A DNA stretch of 9,785 nucleotides, from the NCBI GenBank assembly GCA_964527315.1, contig CAZGOQ010000087.1, forward strand, positions 1-9,785, written 5' to 3'. The DNA comes from HGM13006 sp964527315 (lineage in GTDB: Bacteria > Bacillota > Clostridia > Oscillospirales > Oscillospiraceae). The notes below the pieces were generated by a model. That model ran no database searches, had not been told where the DNA came from, and saw nothing but the letters and a program-made list of their open reading frames with translations. The translations under genes were made by a program, and so were the position numbers. Every line of letters starts with the position of its first letter. Positions within the stretch are counted from its first letter, which is position 1. This document shows positions 1-6,816 of this stretch, piece after piece.

Positions 1-2
1 GC

Positions 3-44
3 CGTCGCCGCCGCCGTAAAAAAAGCCCGGATAAAAAACAATAA
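3..44 (+). CDS. Possible 3' end of a truncated rightward gene (basic tail)
   Basis: An open frame enters from the left edge and ends at TAA (42-44). It would encode a very basic tail of five Arg followed by KKSPDKKQ. Arg/Lys-rich C-terminal tails occur on many RNA-binding proteins, so this could be the end of a gene lying mostly outside the window. It would converge on the leftward operon, with the hairpin at 49-81 between them. Another frame on this strand also stays open to about 159, so coding status is unproven. No function can be assigned from 13 codons. Confidence 0.25.
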   Translation, partial: RRRRRKKSPDKKQ

Positions 45-48
45 AAGC

Positions 49-81
49 GCGGTATGCCGCTGTATCTCTGCGGCATACCGC
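49..81 (-). terminator. Terminator-like hairpin ending the leftward operon
   Basis: A perfect 12-bp inverted repeat, GCGGTATGCCGC (49-60) and GCGGCATACCGC (70-81), has a 9-nt loop. Read leftward, the stem is followed by a T-rich stretch (TTTTATTG then TTTTTT, complement of about 33-46), as expected for intrinsic termination of transcripts coming from the SnoaL-fold gene. It may also stop rightward transcription from a gene at the left edge, though the rightward T-tract is poor. Confidence 0.75.
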
Positions 82-89
82 TGTATCTC
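57..89. repeat. Short direct repeat CCGCTGTATCTC (two copies)
   Basis: CCGCTGTATCTC occurs at 57-68 and 78-89, 21 bp apart. It overlaps the terminator hairpin but extends past the stem, so the hairpin symmetry does not fully explain it. It may be the trace of a small local duplication. No function is inferred. Confidence 0.5.
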
Positions 90-154
90 ATCTTTGCAGT
101 TGTTTGCATCGAATGCGGGATCTGGCATACGGCGGCAAACCAAATCGGATTCGC

Positions 155-188
155 CATACTGACACAGCGCCTGTATTGAATCAGTATG
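155..188. repeat. Inverted repeat CATACTGA-N18-TCAGTATG
   Basis: Perfect 8-bp arms (155-162 and 181-188) are separated by 18 nt in the gene-free stretch after the SnoaL-fold gene. There is no T-tract and no adjacent gene start, so a terminator or operator role is not supported. The rest of 82-225 shows nothing I can assign. Confidence 0.4.
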
Positions 189-225
189 TTCGCAGGCTGG
201 TTAAGCGCCAAACGCCCTCTATTCT

Positions 226-1005
226 TCAGATGCAGGCCGGATAATTGACGTTGTAATACTTCTCATAGGGCTTTAGCTCTACGCCGTATTTCTTCTGCAT
301 GGCCTCATCGCCATACTGCCAATTGAAGTTACCGTCGTAGGTCTCGTAGGGCTTGGGATCAAGAGGGAAGGGATGCGTATCCTCTGTGACGCTGAGCGTT
401 CGGTGATAAACCGTGGGCAGCACTTCATAATCGCCCTCCTTGGGCCGGGCAGGAGGCGGGTTATCGTGGATAAACTGCGCGTATTCCGTAAAACTTCTGT
501 CATAGTCGTTGCGGCTCAGGCGGAACCAGTGGAAATGCCATATCTTCCACTGCTTTGTCTCAGGGTGACGGATAAAATCCATGGCGTATTTGCCCATGCA
601 CCACATATTGAAAGCCGGTCGACCCTTCTGAAGCTCCGTGGCACATTCAAAGCCGTTGGATACCCAGGTAGCCTTGGCTGTCTTGCAGTCCCCCGCCACC
701 TCGATTATGGGCGAGCACAGAGGGTGGAAAAAGGCCGTGGCCTTGATGGAATGGGCTTTCATGGTCTGCCAGTAGGCGGCTATGTCTTCCGGCCCGTGAA
801 TCAGCCCCTGTAGCGATACCTCCACCGTGCAGTCCGGCCGCCACAGGGCGAAGAGTTCCGAGGTCTTGCCGATCTCGTCAGGGGTAATGTGTACCACCTC
901 ATACCGGCCCATGAGGTTCTGGATCTCCGTTACCGCCCGCAATCGTTCGATCTCCAGATCATACCGGGAGATCTTTTCTTCCAACTTTTTTACAATTTCT
1001 TCCAT
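226..1005 (-). CDS. SnoaL-like / NTF2-fold family protein
   Basis: 259 residues from ATG at 1005. That start is chosen because GGAAGGAG (1011-1018) sits 5 nt upstream; the TTG at 1020 would leave the site inside the coding region. Residues 1-25 form a charged, helical, probably coiled-coil segment (EEIVKKLEEKISRYDLEIERL). It runs into a RAVTEIQNLMGRY segment typical of the first helix of SnoaL-like domains, and an alpha+beta NTF2-type barrel probably spans about 25-170 with an aromatic, His-rich strand WHFHW at 156-160. Beyond the barrel lies an atypical, Pro- and aromatic-rich tail of about 90 residues. No signal peptide is present, so it is cytoplasmic. The fold includes isomerases, cyclases and dehydratases (for example the bile-acid dehydratase BaiE), but catalytic residues cannot be assigned here. 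It is last in the importer operon, 92 nt after the binding-protein gene, suggesting it acts on the imported compound. The family call is firm; the reaction is unknown. Confidence 0.8.
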   Translation of the reverse strand: MEEIVKKLEEKISRYDLEIERLRAVTEIQNLMGRYEVVHITPDEIGKTSELFALWRPDCTVEVSLQGLIHGPEDIAAYWQTMKAHSIKATAFFHPLCSPIIEVAGDCKTAKATWVSNGFECATELQKGRPAFNMWCMGKYAMDFIRHPETKQWKIWHFHWFRLSRNDYDRSFTEYAQFIHDNPPPARPKEGDYEVLPTVYHRTLSVTEDTHPFPLDPKPYETYDGNFNWQYGDEAMQKKYGVELKPYEKYYNVNYPACI

Positions 1006-1010
1006 TTTTT

Positions 1011-1018
1011 CTCCTTCC
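1011..1018 (-). promoter_or_regulatory. Ribosome binding site deciding the start of the SnoaL-fold gene
   Basis: GGAAGGAG on the leftward strand lies 5 nt before the ATG at 1005. It overlaps the longer reading frame that would begin with TTG at 1020, so the shorter protein is preferred. Confidence 0.8.
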
Positions 1019-1053
1019 AAATCTCGATTCTGATGAAAAGGGCAGAAAAATCC

Positions 1054-1080
1054 GCACGGGGAGCAAAAGCTGCCCCGTGC
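1054..1080 (-). terminator. Intercistronic hairpin between binding-protein and SnoaL genes
   Basis: GCACGGGG (1054-1061) pairs with CCCCGTGC (1073-1080). An inner AGC/GCT pair closes an AAAA loop, with one unpaired base. Read leftward it is followed after four bases by TTTTT. Read rightward it is followed directly by TTTTGTTTTT, the stronger T-tract, although no rightward gene ends here. In the operon it probably acts as a partial terminator or a 3' stabiliser after the binding-protein gene, lowering expression of the SnoaL gene relative to the binding protein. The alternative is full termination with a separate SnoaL promoter, but I see no convincing promoter in 1019-1097. Confidence 0.5.
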
Positions 1081-1097
1081 TTTTGTTTTTCCGTTAC

Positions 1098-2702
1098 TCA
1101 GCCGGGCTGAACATTATAAAGGATCAGATCGCCCCAACTGTCATAGTCGATGCCGGTCAAACCGGGAGCCTTTGCGGTGATAGACAGGCTGACAGTCAGG
1201 GGGATGACAATGGCATGCTCCGCCACATAGACGGCAGCCTCCTTGTATGCCTCAAGACGCTCGGCATCGTCCAAGGTATACATGCCGCGATCCACGATCT
1301 CATACAGGGTCTCATCCTTGGTCAGGCTGCCGCCGAAAGTATCCTGCGGGTTATTTCGACCGTCCACCATTTTCAGAAGACGGACGGGCTCCTCGCCGGA
1401 TGAGGCGCCGATATAGAGCTCATAGTCGCCGCTCATCATCCGATTCAGGCCGGCGACCACCTCTGTCAGTTCAATGGACAGATTGATACCGCCCTCAGCC
1501 AGATTCGCCTGTACCAGTTCCAGAAGGTCGGAGTTGTAGGAAAAGCCAAAGATATTGATATCCAGACCATCTGGGTAACCCGCGTCAGCCAGAAGTTGCT
1601 TTGCACCCTCTACGTCGCGCTCAAAGGTGACGCCAGTGGGAGTATAATACGGGCTCTTATAGGGGATATGGGAGTCGAGTTTTTGGCCGTAGCCGGCGTT
1701 CACAAGGCCCATGACTGCATCATAGTCCACCAGCTTTGCGATGGCCTTGCGGACGTTTTCATCGGCCAGCGGGCCCTCGTTGGTCTGCATGTAAAACACG
1801 CTCAGGCCGTTGGTCTCAAAGACCTCTACTTCGGCGTTTTCATCGCTCTCCAGCGCCGCGATCTGGGCGGCCTGCAGGGAGAAAGCGACATCCGCATCTC
1901 CGCTCTGCACGGCCATGGCGCGGGCGGCGTCATCCGCCACAAAGGAGAACTGGATCTCGTCATAGAACATGGCGGCGTCATCGCCCCAGTAGTTCTCGTT
2001 CTTTTCAATGGTCACATACTGGCCGTCCGCCCACTCCTTGAACTTATAGGGGCCAGAGCCGCCCACCGGGTTTCTGTTGCAGACTTCGATACCTCCGGCG
2101 GCCTCCACAGAGGCCTGATTCAAAATGAAGTAACTGGCGCTGGTGAGCACGTCAGGCAGTGTGGGGCAAGGGCTCAGCAGGCCTATGACGGCAGTGTAGT
2201 CGTCCTCAGCAGAGCACTCATCGGGATCGATCATGGCGGCAAAAGCCGGAACGTTATTGCCCGTGCAGCCCATCTGGAATGTCCAGACGACGTCGTTTGC
2301 CGTCATCGGATTGCCATTGGAGTCCACTACGTTTTCATTCAGATGTACCCGCAGGTGGAGATCGTCAATCCACTCCCAGCTGGTTGCAAGGCCGGGTTCC
2401 GTGGCACCGGTTTCAGAGTTCCACTTTGTCAAGGTCTGATAGACGTTGCGAAGCACGGTGATATCGCACTTGCTGGGACTTGCCATCGTAGGACAGAGCG
2501 TGGTATTTTCCTCGTTGATGACGACCTTCAGCGTTCCGCCTGCGGCGGCAGGCTCTCCGGCAGGATTCGCATCCGCCGCAGCTCCCTCCGCCGCAGGATC
2601 AGCAGGCTCCTCAGCAGACTGTTCCGCTGCGGGCTGGCCGCAGGCGCTGAAGAGCATCAGCATCGCCATCACAGCGCAAAGCAATTGCATGGTTTTTTTC
2701 AT
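1098..2702 (-). CDS. ABC transporter substrate-binding lipoprotein, family 5 (DppA/OppA-like)
   Basis: 534 residues from ATG at 2702, preceded by a moderate AGGCGAG Shine-Dalgarno site. The N-terminus (MKKTMQLL, a hydrophobic core, then LFSAC) is a lipoprotein signal peptide with predicted lipidated Cys21. An Ala/Glu/Pro linker covers about 22-56. The rest matches the large extracytoplasmic binding-protein family 5 in length and motifs: GLATSWEW near 104-111, then LHLRVHL and an ANDVVWTF segment near 135-142, typical of DppA/OppA/NikA-type proteins. It would be anchored outside the membrane and deliver substrate to the permeases encoded upstream. Family members bind peptides, nickel chelates, sugars, opines and other small molecules, so the ligand cannot be inferred. 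It lies 57 nt after the second ATPase gene and may be expressed at a different level from the other subunits. Confidence 0.93.
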   Translation of the reverse strand: MKKTMQLLCAVMAMLMLFSACGQPAAEQSAEEPADPAAEGAAADANPAGEPAAAGGTLKVVINEENTTLCPTMASPSKCDITVLRNVYQTLTKWNSETGATEPGLATSWEWIDDLHLRVHLNENVVDSNGNPMTANDVVWTFQMGCTGNNVPAFAAMIDPDECSAEDDYTAVIGLLSPCPTLPDVLTSASYFILNQASVEAAGGIEVCNRNPVGGSGPYKFKEWADGQYVTIEKNENYWGDDAAMFYDEIQFSFVADDAARAMAVQSGDADVAFSLQAAQIAALESDENAEVEVFETNGLSVFYMQTNEGPLADENVRKAIAKLVDYDAVMGLVNAGYGQKLDSHIPYKSPYYTPTGVTFERDVEGAKQLLADAGYPDGLDINIFGFSYNSDLLELVQANLAEGGINLSIELTEVVAGLNRMMSGDYELYIGASSGEEPVRLLKMVDGRNNPQDTFGGSLTKDETLYEIVDRGMYTLDDAERLEAYKEAAVYVAEHAIVIPLTVSLSITAKAPGLTGIDYDSWGDLILYNVQPG

Positions 2703-2732
2703 TTTGTTTCTCGCCTTTCTAATTATTTACCC

Positions 2733-2744
2733 GCTTTATAAAGC
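2733..2744. repeat. Palindrome GCTTTATAAAGC in the ATPase / binding-protein gap
   Basis: A perfect 12-bp palindrome sits in the 57-nt gap upstream of the binding-protein gene. Its hairpin would have almost no loop, so it may be an operator-type site, an mRNA-processing site or chance. No well-placed -35/-10 pair was found in the gap. Confidence 0.3.
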
Positions 2745-2759
2745 AGGCATGTTACAAAA

Positions 2760-3725
2760 TCATGTGTCCAGCCCGTTTATTTCGCACACCTTGTGGCAGG
2801 CCGCCATGTGACCCGGGCAGACCTCCGTCAGTTCCGGCTCGCAGGCGAAGCACTTTTCCTCCGCGTAGATGCAGCGGGGCGCGAAGCGACAAGCTTTTCT
2901 GGGGTTTACCGGGGAAGTGAGTTCCCCGCGAAGCAGCACCTTTTCCGGTCGGTTATTGAGCCGCGGCACGGGAATGGACGACAGCAGCGCCTTGGAATAG
3001 GGATGAAGCGTCTTTTTAAACAGCTCTCTGGATTTGCTCCTTTCCACGATCTGCCCAAGGTACATGACGCAGATATCGTCCGAAATATGCCGCACGACCG
3101 ACAGGTCATGGGTAATAAACATATAGGTCAGCTGCTTTTCCTTTTGCAGATCCTGAAGGAGATTGAGCACCTGGGCCTGGATGGACACATCAAGAGCCGA
3201 CACCGGCTCGTCGCAGACGATAAACTTGGGATCCAGAGCCAGCGCCCTTGCGATGCCCACACGCTGGCGACGCCCGCCGTCCAGTTCGTGGGGGTATGTG
3301 TCCCTAAATCGGGAAGCAAGACCCGCCGTATCCATAAGTTCGGCCACTTTTCTCCTGAGTTCCTGTTTGTCCCTCGTGACGTTATAGATGATAAGCGGCT
3401 CCATAATAAGCTGTCCGACGGACATTCTGGGATCTAGAGAGGAAAAGGGATCCTGAAATATCATTTGCATCTGGGGACGGATGTTTTTAAATTCTCTGGC
3501 CGGCATATGACCCACCTCCCGACCCTCGAACCATATCTCCCCCGCCGTTGGCTCCGTAAGTCTGAGAACCGTCTTCCCCAGAGTGGATTTTCCACAGCCG
3601 GACTCTCCCACGATTCCCATGGTTCTGCCCTTTTCGATACTGAGCGTTATATCGTCTACGGCATGGAGGGTACCTTCCGCAACGCTAAAATATTTCTTCA
3701 AATTCTTCAGCTCCATCTGGCTCAC
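2760..3725 (-). CDS. Oligopeptide-type ABC transporter ATP-binding protein (DppF/OppF-like)
   Basis: 321 residues from GTG at 3725. This start overlaps the TGA of the upstream ATPase (GTGA) and has AGGAGG 9 nt upstream; the in-frame ATG at 3716 would be 18 nt from that site. Walker A is GESGCGKST (40-48), the Q-loop Gln is near 91, Walker B is FIVCDEP (168-174, Glu173) and the switch His is near 206. The signature is unusual: ELDGGRRQR (147-155) instead of the usual LSGGQ. The C-terminal oligopeptide-transporter extension has Cys at 279, 285, 292 and 310, spaced C-x5-C-x6-C-x17-C, plus extra Cys 295, 303 and 314. It is a cytoplasmic nucleotide-binding subunit expected to pair with the ATPase at 3722-4726. 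Family assignment is firm, substrate unknown. Confidence 0.93.
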   Translation of the reverse strand: MSQMELKNLKKYFSVAEGTLHAVDDITLSIEKGRTMGIVGESGCGKSTLGKTVLRLTEPTAGEIWFEGREVGHMPAREFKNIRPQMQMIFQDPFSSLDPRMSVGQLIMEPLIIYNVTRDKQELRRKVAELMDTAGLASRFRDTYPHELDGGRRQRVGIARALALDPKFIVCDEPVSALDVSIQAQVLNLLQDLQKEKQLTYMFITHDLSVVRHISDDICVMYLGQIVERSKSRELFKKTLHPYSKALLSSIPVPRLNNRPEKVLLRGELTSPVNPRKACRFAPRCIYAEEKCFACEPELTEVCPGHMAACHKVCEINGLDT

Positions 3726-4726
3726 TTCCGGCTCCCTCCTTCCTTTGCAAACCGCAGGCATTTCACAAAGTGCCCCGGCTCCACCTCCACAAGCGCCGGA
3801 TCGGCCTTGCCGCAGTCGGAGACGCACTCCTCGCACCGTTCATGGAAACTACAGCACTCCGGCAGATTCATGGGATTTACCATAAGCCCCTTGATGGGCT
3901 TAAGGCGCTCCTCATCGCTCTCTATGTCGGGTAGGGAAGCGAAAAGACCCTTCGTATACGGATGGAGAGGATTGTTGAAAATATGCTCTACCGCGCCAGA
4001 CTCCACGATCTCCCCGGCGTAGATGACCGCACACTTGTCGCACATCTCCGCTACCACACCAAAGTCGTGGGTGATGAGAAGCATGGAGGTCTTCAGCTTC
4101 TGGCGAAGCTCCTTCATGAGCTCCAGCACTTGAGCCTGAATGGTCACGTCCAGAGCGGTAGTTGGCTCGTCAGCAATGATAAGCTCAGGCTCGCAGGCAA
4201 GCGCGATGGCGATGACCACGCGCTGCTTCATGCCGCCGGAGAACTGGTGCGGATAGTCCTTATACCGCCCGGCGGGAATCCCCACCATCTCCAGCATTTC
4301 CGTGGCCTTGGAAATGGCCTCCTGCTTGGTAAGATGCTGGTGCAGGCGGATGACCTCCGCGATTTGATCCCCCACGCTGTGAACAGGATTTAGCGCCGTC
4401 ATAGGATCTTGAAAGATCATGCTGATCTTATCGCCGCGTATCTTCCGCATCTCGTGCTCGGATTTCTGCAGCAGATCCTCGCCGTCCATAAAGATCTTGC
4501 CCTTATATATGCGGCTGGGAGGGACAGGCAGAAGGCCGATAATGGAAAGCGCGATAGTGGTCTTTCCCGCGCCCGTTTCCCCCACGAGGCCAAGGGTCTG
4601 CCCCCGTTCGATCTTTAAGGAGACATTATTGACCGCCTCCACCACCCCCGCGGGGGTAATGTAGTGAATAATCAGTCCTTGCACATCCACAATGGGGAAA
4701 TCAGTATTTTTTCCCGTTTCCGTCAT
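3722..4726 (-). CDS. Oligopeptide-type ABC transporter ATP-binding protein (DppD/OppD-like)
   Basis: 334 residues from ATG at 4726, with AGGGG 9 nt upstream. All ABC ATPase motifs are canonical: Walker A GETGAGKTT (49-57), Q-loop Gln106, signature FSGGMKQR (162-169), Walker B LIIADEP (182-188, catalytic Glu187) and switch His220. The C-terminal extension carries Cys at 292, 298, 305 and 323 with spacing C-x5-C-x6-C-x17-C, identical to the partner ATPase, plus Cys 291 and 301. In this family the four-Cys extension has been reported to hold an iron-sulfur cluster in at least one DppD. It starts 12 nt after the DppC-like permease gene and its stop overlaps the next ATPase start, indicating translational coupling. 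It probably provides the canonical hydrolysing sites in a heterodimer. Confidence 0.95.
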   Translation of the reverse strand: MTETGKNTDFPIVDVQGLIIHYITPAGVVEAVNNVSLKIERGQTLGLVGETGAGKTTIALSIIGLLPVPPSRIYKGKIFMDGEDLLQKSEHEMRKIRGDKISMIFQDPMTALNPVHSVGDQIAEVIRLHQHLTKQEAISKATEMLEMVGIPAGRYKDYPHQFSGGMKQRVVIAIALACEPELIIADEPTTALDVTIQAQVLELMKELRQKLKTSMLLITHDFGVVAEMCDKCAVIYAGEIVESGAVEHIFNNPLHPYTKGLFASLPDIESDEERLKPIKGLMVNPMNLPECCSFHERCEECVSDCGKADPALVEVEPGHFVKCLRFAKEGGSRK

Positions 4727-4738
4727 AATGAGCGCCCC

Positions 4739-5650
4739 TTAATTCAGTCTCGGATCAAGGGCATCCCTCAGCCCGTTTCCGAAGAGGTTGAAGCCCAGTA
4801 TTGTGAGCATGATCATAAGGCCTGGGAACATCACCATGTGGGGATAGCTGGCGATATGGGCCTTTCCAGCGTTCAACAGTGCGCCCCATTCCGGGGAGGG
4901 CGGCTGCACACCGAGTCCGATGTAGCTGAGCATTGCAATCATCATGATGCTGGCAGACACGGAACCCACAGCAAAGATGATAATATTGCCCATGGCATTC
5001 GGTATCATGTGCCTCAGCATCAGGCGCATATTGCTGGCCCCGATGGATCGGCAGGCCTCGATATATTCATTACCGCGCACTGTGAAGATGGCGGCGCGCA
5101 CAGTCTTGGCGAGGGCCGGCAGGAAACTGATGGTCATGGCGATCAGAAGCTGCACCGTCCCCGTGCCAAGGCAGGCGACGACAGTGATGGCCATCAACGT
5201 ACCGGGAATAGCCTGAAATACATCCATGATGCGCATGATCACGCTGTCGGTTCGAGCGCCAAAATAGGAGGCCAGAAGGCCCAAAGCACCGCCAAAAAAG
5301 GTGGCCAACACCATGCATGCCAGACCCAGCGGCAGGGAATAGCGAGCCCCATAGATACAGCGGCTGAAGAGATCCCGACCCATACTGTCTGTGCCGAACC
5401 AGTGCTGGGCGTTCGGCGTTTGATTGGCAGCGGTATAATCCACCGTTATGTAATCATAGGGTGCGATAATATCGGCAAAAATCGCCAGCAGGAACAGAAA
5501 AAGGATGATGCCCATGCCCACGATGGCAGTGGGATTCCTCTTCAGGCGCATCCAGGCGTCGGTCCAGAAATTATACTGACGCTGTTTACCGCTCCGGGTG
5601 GTATTTTTTTTCGCCGCCGCGTCCATTTCCGGCGTATGATATTTTGCCAT
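4739..5650 (-). CDS. ABC transporter permease, DppC/OppC-like
   Basis: 303 residues from ATG at 5650, with AGGAGG 7 nt upstream, inside the last codons of the preceding permease gene. The N-terminus is a cytoplasmic segment ending in DAWMRLKRNPTA, typical of the OppC N-terminal region, followed by the first membrane helix (about 41-61). HWFGTDSMGRDLFSR (83-97) is the usual family motif before the transmembrane core. Further helices lie at about 105-130, 150-180, 220-245 and 272-292. The cytoplasmic EAA-type coupling loop (NEYIEACRSIGASNMRLMLRH, from about 194) contacts an ATPase. GLGVQPPSPEWG (245-256) is a further family hallmark. It forms the channel together with the DppB-like permease, and only 2 nt separate the genes. 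Confidence 0.95.
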   Translation of the reverse strand: MAKYHTPEMDAAAKKNTTRSGKQRQYNFWTDAWMRLKRNPTAIVGMGIILFLFLLAIFADIIAPYDYITVDYTAANQTPNAQHWFGTDSMGRDLFSRCIYGARYSLPLGLACMVLATFFGGALGLLASYFGARTDSVIMRIMDVFQAIPGTLMAITVVACLGTGTVQLLIAMTISFLPALAKTVRAAIFTVRGNEYIEACRSIGASNMRLMLRHMIPNAMGNIIIFAVGSVSASIMMIAMLSYIGLGVQPPSPEWGALLNAGKAHIASYPHMVMFPGLMIMLTILGFNLFGNGLRDALDPRLN

Positions 5651-5652
5651 GC

Positions 5653-6621
5653 TCAGTCCTCCTCAAAAACTTTTTTCCTGCGCTTGTTTTCCGCTACCAG
5701 CGACGTTTTCAGCCGTGGGTCTACAGCGGCATAGAGCAGGTCTACAATCAAATTCACCAGAGTAAAGGTGATGGCCAGCACTACAACGCTTCCCAAGACA
5801 GCGGGATAATTCCGGGCGTTGATGGCGTCCACCGCGTATTTCCCGATGCCCGGCATGCCGAACACCGATTCCACAATGAGCGCGCCGCCGAGCTGGACGC
5901 CCAGAGTGTTCGCAATGGAATTGAGGATGGGGATCATGGAGTTTCTCAGGGCGTGATTGACCGTGATATTCAGGGGCTTCTGTCCCTTAGATTTGGCGGT
6001 ACGGATATAATCCTGACGGATGGTCTCCAGCATGGCCGCTCTGGTGACCTGAATCACCATAGCCATGGACGCAAACGTCACAACGATGATGGGCAATACC
6101 CAGCCCTTGGCATTCGTAATACCCGATACCGGCAGCCACCCCAGCTTTACCGCGAAAATGTTTACCAAAATCAGCGCCAGCCAAAATGACGGCATGGACT
6201 GGGTAAGCACCGAAAAGGAAATGATCACACTGTCGGACGCCGTATATTGCTTCACTGCAGCGATAACCCCCAACGGAATGCCCACGATGGTACCGAGTGC
6301 TACCGACAGCAGCGCAAGTTTTATCGTCACAGGAAAGCGGGCTATGAGTTCCTGTGTCACAGGCTGATTCGATTTATAAGAGGTTCCAAGGCTTCCTCTG
6401 GTAAAAAAGTTCCACACATAGCGTCCAAACTGCACCACGACGGGATCATTCAGCCCCAGATCCTCTCTCATCTGCTCCCGGGCCTCCTCCGTAGCGCCCG
6501 CACCCAGCAGCTGATCCACCGGGTCGTCACCGGAGACGGTCTGGAAGAAAAACACGATCAGCATAACGCCCAGAATGACCGGGATCACCATAATCAGGCG
6601 CTTAACAATATAGCGCGCCAT
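5653..6621 (-). CDS. ABC transporter permease, DppB/OppB-like
   Basis: 322 residues from ATG at 6621, chosen because AGGAGG lies 6 nt upstream; the in-frame GTG at 6627 directly abuts that site. The N-terminus (MARYIVKRL, then a hydrophobic helix about 9-27) is typical of this permease family, which begins with a first helix followed by a large external loop. Other likely helices are about 98-122, 131-159, 173-192, 229-251 and 276-297. GSLGTSYKSNQPV (76-88) and the EAA-type loop QDYIRTAKSKG (203-213) are family motifs, and the protein ends after VDPRLK with a charged tail. As the first gene of the leftward operon it follows the promoter at 6671-6699. It is the second half of the transmembrane channel. 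Confidence 0.95.
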   Translation of the reverse strand: MARYIVKRLIMVIPVILGVMLIVFFFQTVSGDDPVDQLLGAGATEEAREQMREDLGLNDPVVVQFGRYVWNFFTRGSLGTSYKSNQPVTQELIARFPVTIKLALLSVALGTIVGIPLGVIAAVKQYTASDSVIISFSVLTQSMPSFWLALILVNIFAVKLGWLPVSGITNAKGWVLPIIVVTFASMAMVIQVTRAAMLETIRQDYIRTAKSKGQKPLNITVNHALRNSMIPILNSIANTLGVQLGGALIVESVFGMPGIGKYAVDAINARNYPAVLGSVVVLAITFTLVNLIVDLLYAAVDPRLKTSLVAENKRRKKVFEED

Positions 6622-6670
6622 AGACACCCTCCTCTCAACCGCAAAAAACTACGCAATTCATTGCATTTTA

Positions 6671-6699
6671 ATGATAATTAAATGTCAAATTAATGTCAA
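6671..6699 (-). promoter_or_regulatory. Promoter of the leftward transporter operon
   Basis: On the leftward strand, TTGACA (6694-6699) is followed by a 17-nt spacer and TATCAT (6671-6676), one mismatch from TATAAT. Transcription would start near 6664, about 43 nt before the permease start at 6621. A second TTGACA (6683-6688) lies inside the spacer, in an 11-bp tandem repeat. Confidence 0.7.
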
Positions 6700-6701
6700 A
6701 T
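6681..6701 (-). repeat. Tandem ATTTGACATT repeats at the leftward promoter
   Basis: The 10-mer ATTTGACATT occurs twice on the leftward strand (6692-6701 and 6681-6690), 11 bp apart, about one helical turn. A third copy is on the rightward strand at 6815-6824, over the -35 box of the divergent promoter. The outermost copies share a 12-bp match, GCATTTGACATT. Some similarity is forced by the -35 hexamer, but the flanking bases go beyond it, so a common DNA-binding protein is plausible. Confidence 0.6.
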
Positions 6702-6710
6702 GCCAAAATA

Positions 6711-6747
6711 AGTATGAGTATATGACGAAACCGACATACTGCTGTCG
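6711..6747. promoter_or_regulatory. Candidate operator (nested dyads) for the LysR-type regulator
   Basis: AGTATG (6711-6716) and CATACT (6735-6740) form a dyad with an 18-nt centre. TATG-N10-CATA (6721-6738) is nested in it and shares the right arm. CGACA-N6-TGTCG (6732-6747) overlaps the right side, and CGACATAC (6732-6739) recurs at 6855-6862 near the rightward start. Relative to the inferred leftward start near 6664, the first dyad is centred near -61, close to the usual position of LysR-type recognition sites. A canonical T-N11-A site was not found, so this is a candidate only. Confidence 0.35.
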
Positions 6748-6816
6748 ATGAGCCTTGCTCGCCCTTTCCGTCCGGCAAAAAACGCATCTGTTATATATCC
6801 ATGCAAAAAACCGCAT

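Noticed and set aside
1596..2741. Rightward open frame of 381 codons opposite the binding-protein gene
   Set aside because: Antisense shadow. The leftward frame has a signal peptide, lipobox and family 5 binding-protein motifs; the rightward one has no recognisable domain.
3726..3836. Longer N-terminus for the DppF-like ATPase
   Set aside because: The extra 37 residues lie inside the upstream ATPase gene, are Arg/Gly/Cys rich without homology to the family, and bypass the AGGAGG site and GTGA overlap at 3725.
4664..5734. Rightward open frame of 356 codons opposite the DppC-like permease
   Set aside because: Its composition (His, Gln and Asp rich, no hydrophobic core) is typical of antisense to membrane-protein codons, and the opposite strand encodes a clear permease.
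1098..6621. Specific substrate (dipeptide, nickel, opine) for the importer
   Set aside because: The family is too diverse for substrate assignment from sequence alone, and no peptidase, nickel enzyme or opine dehydrogenase gene is present in the window.
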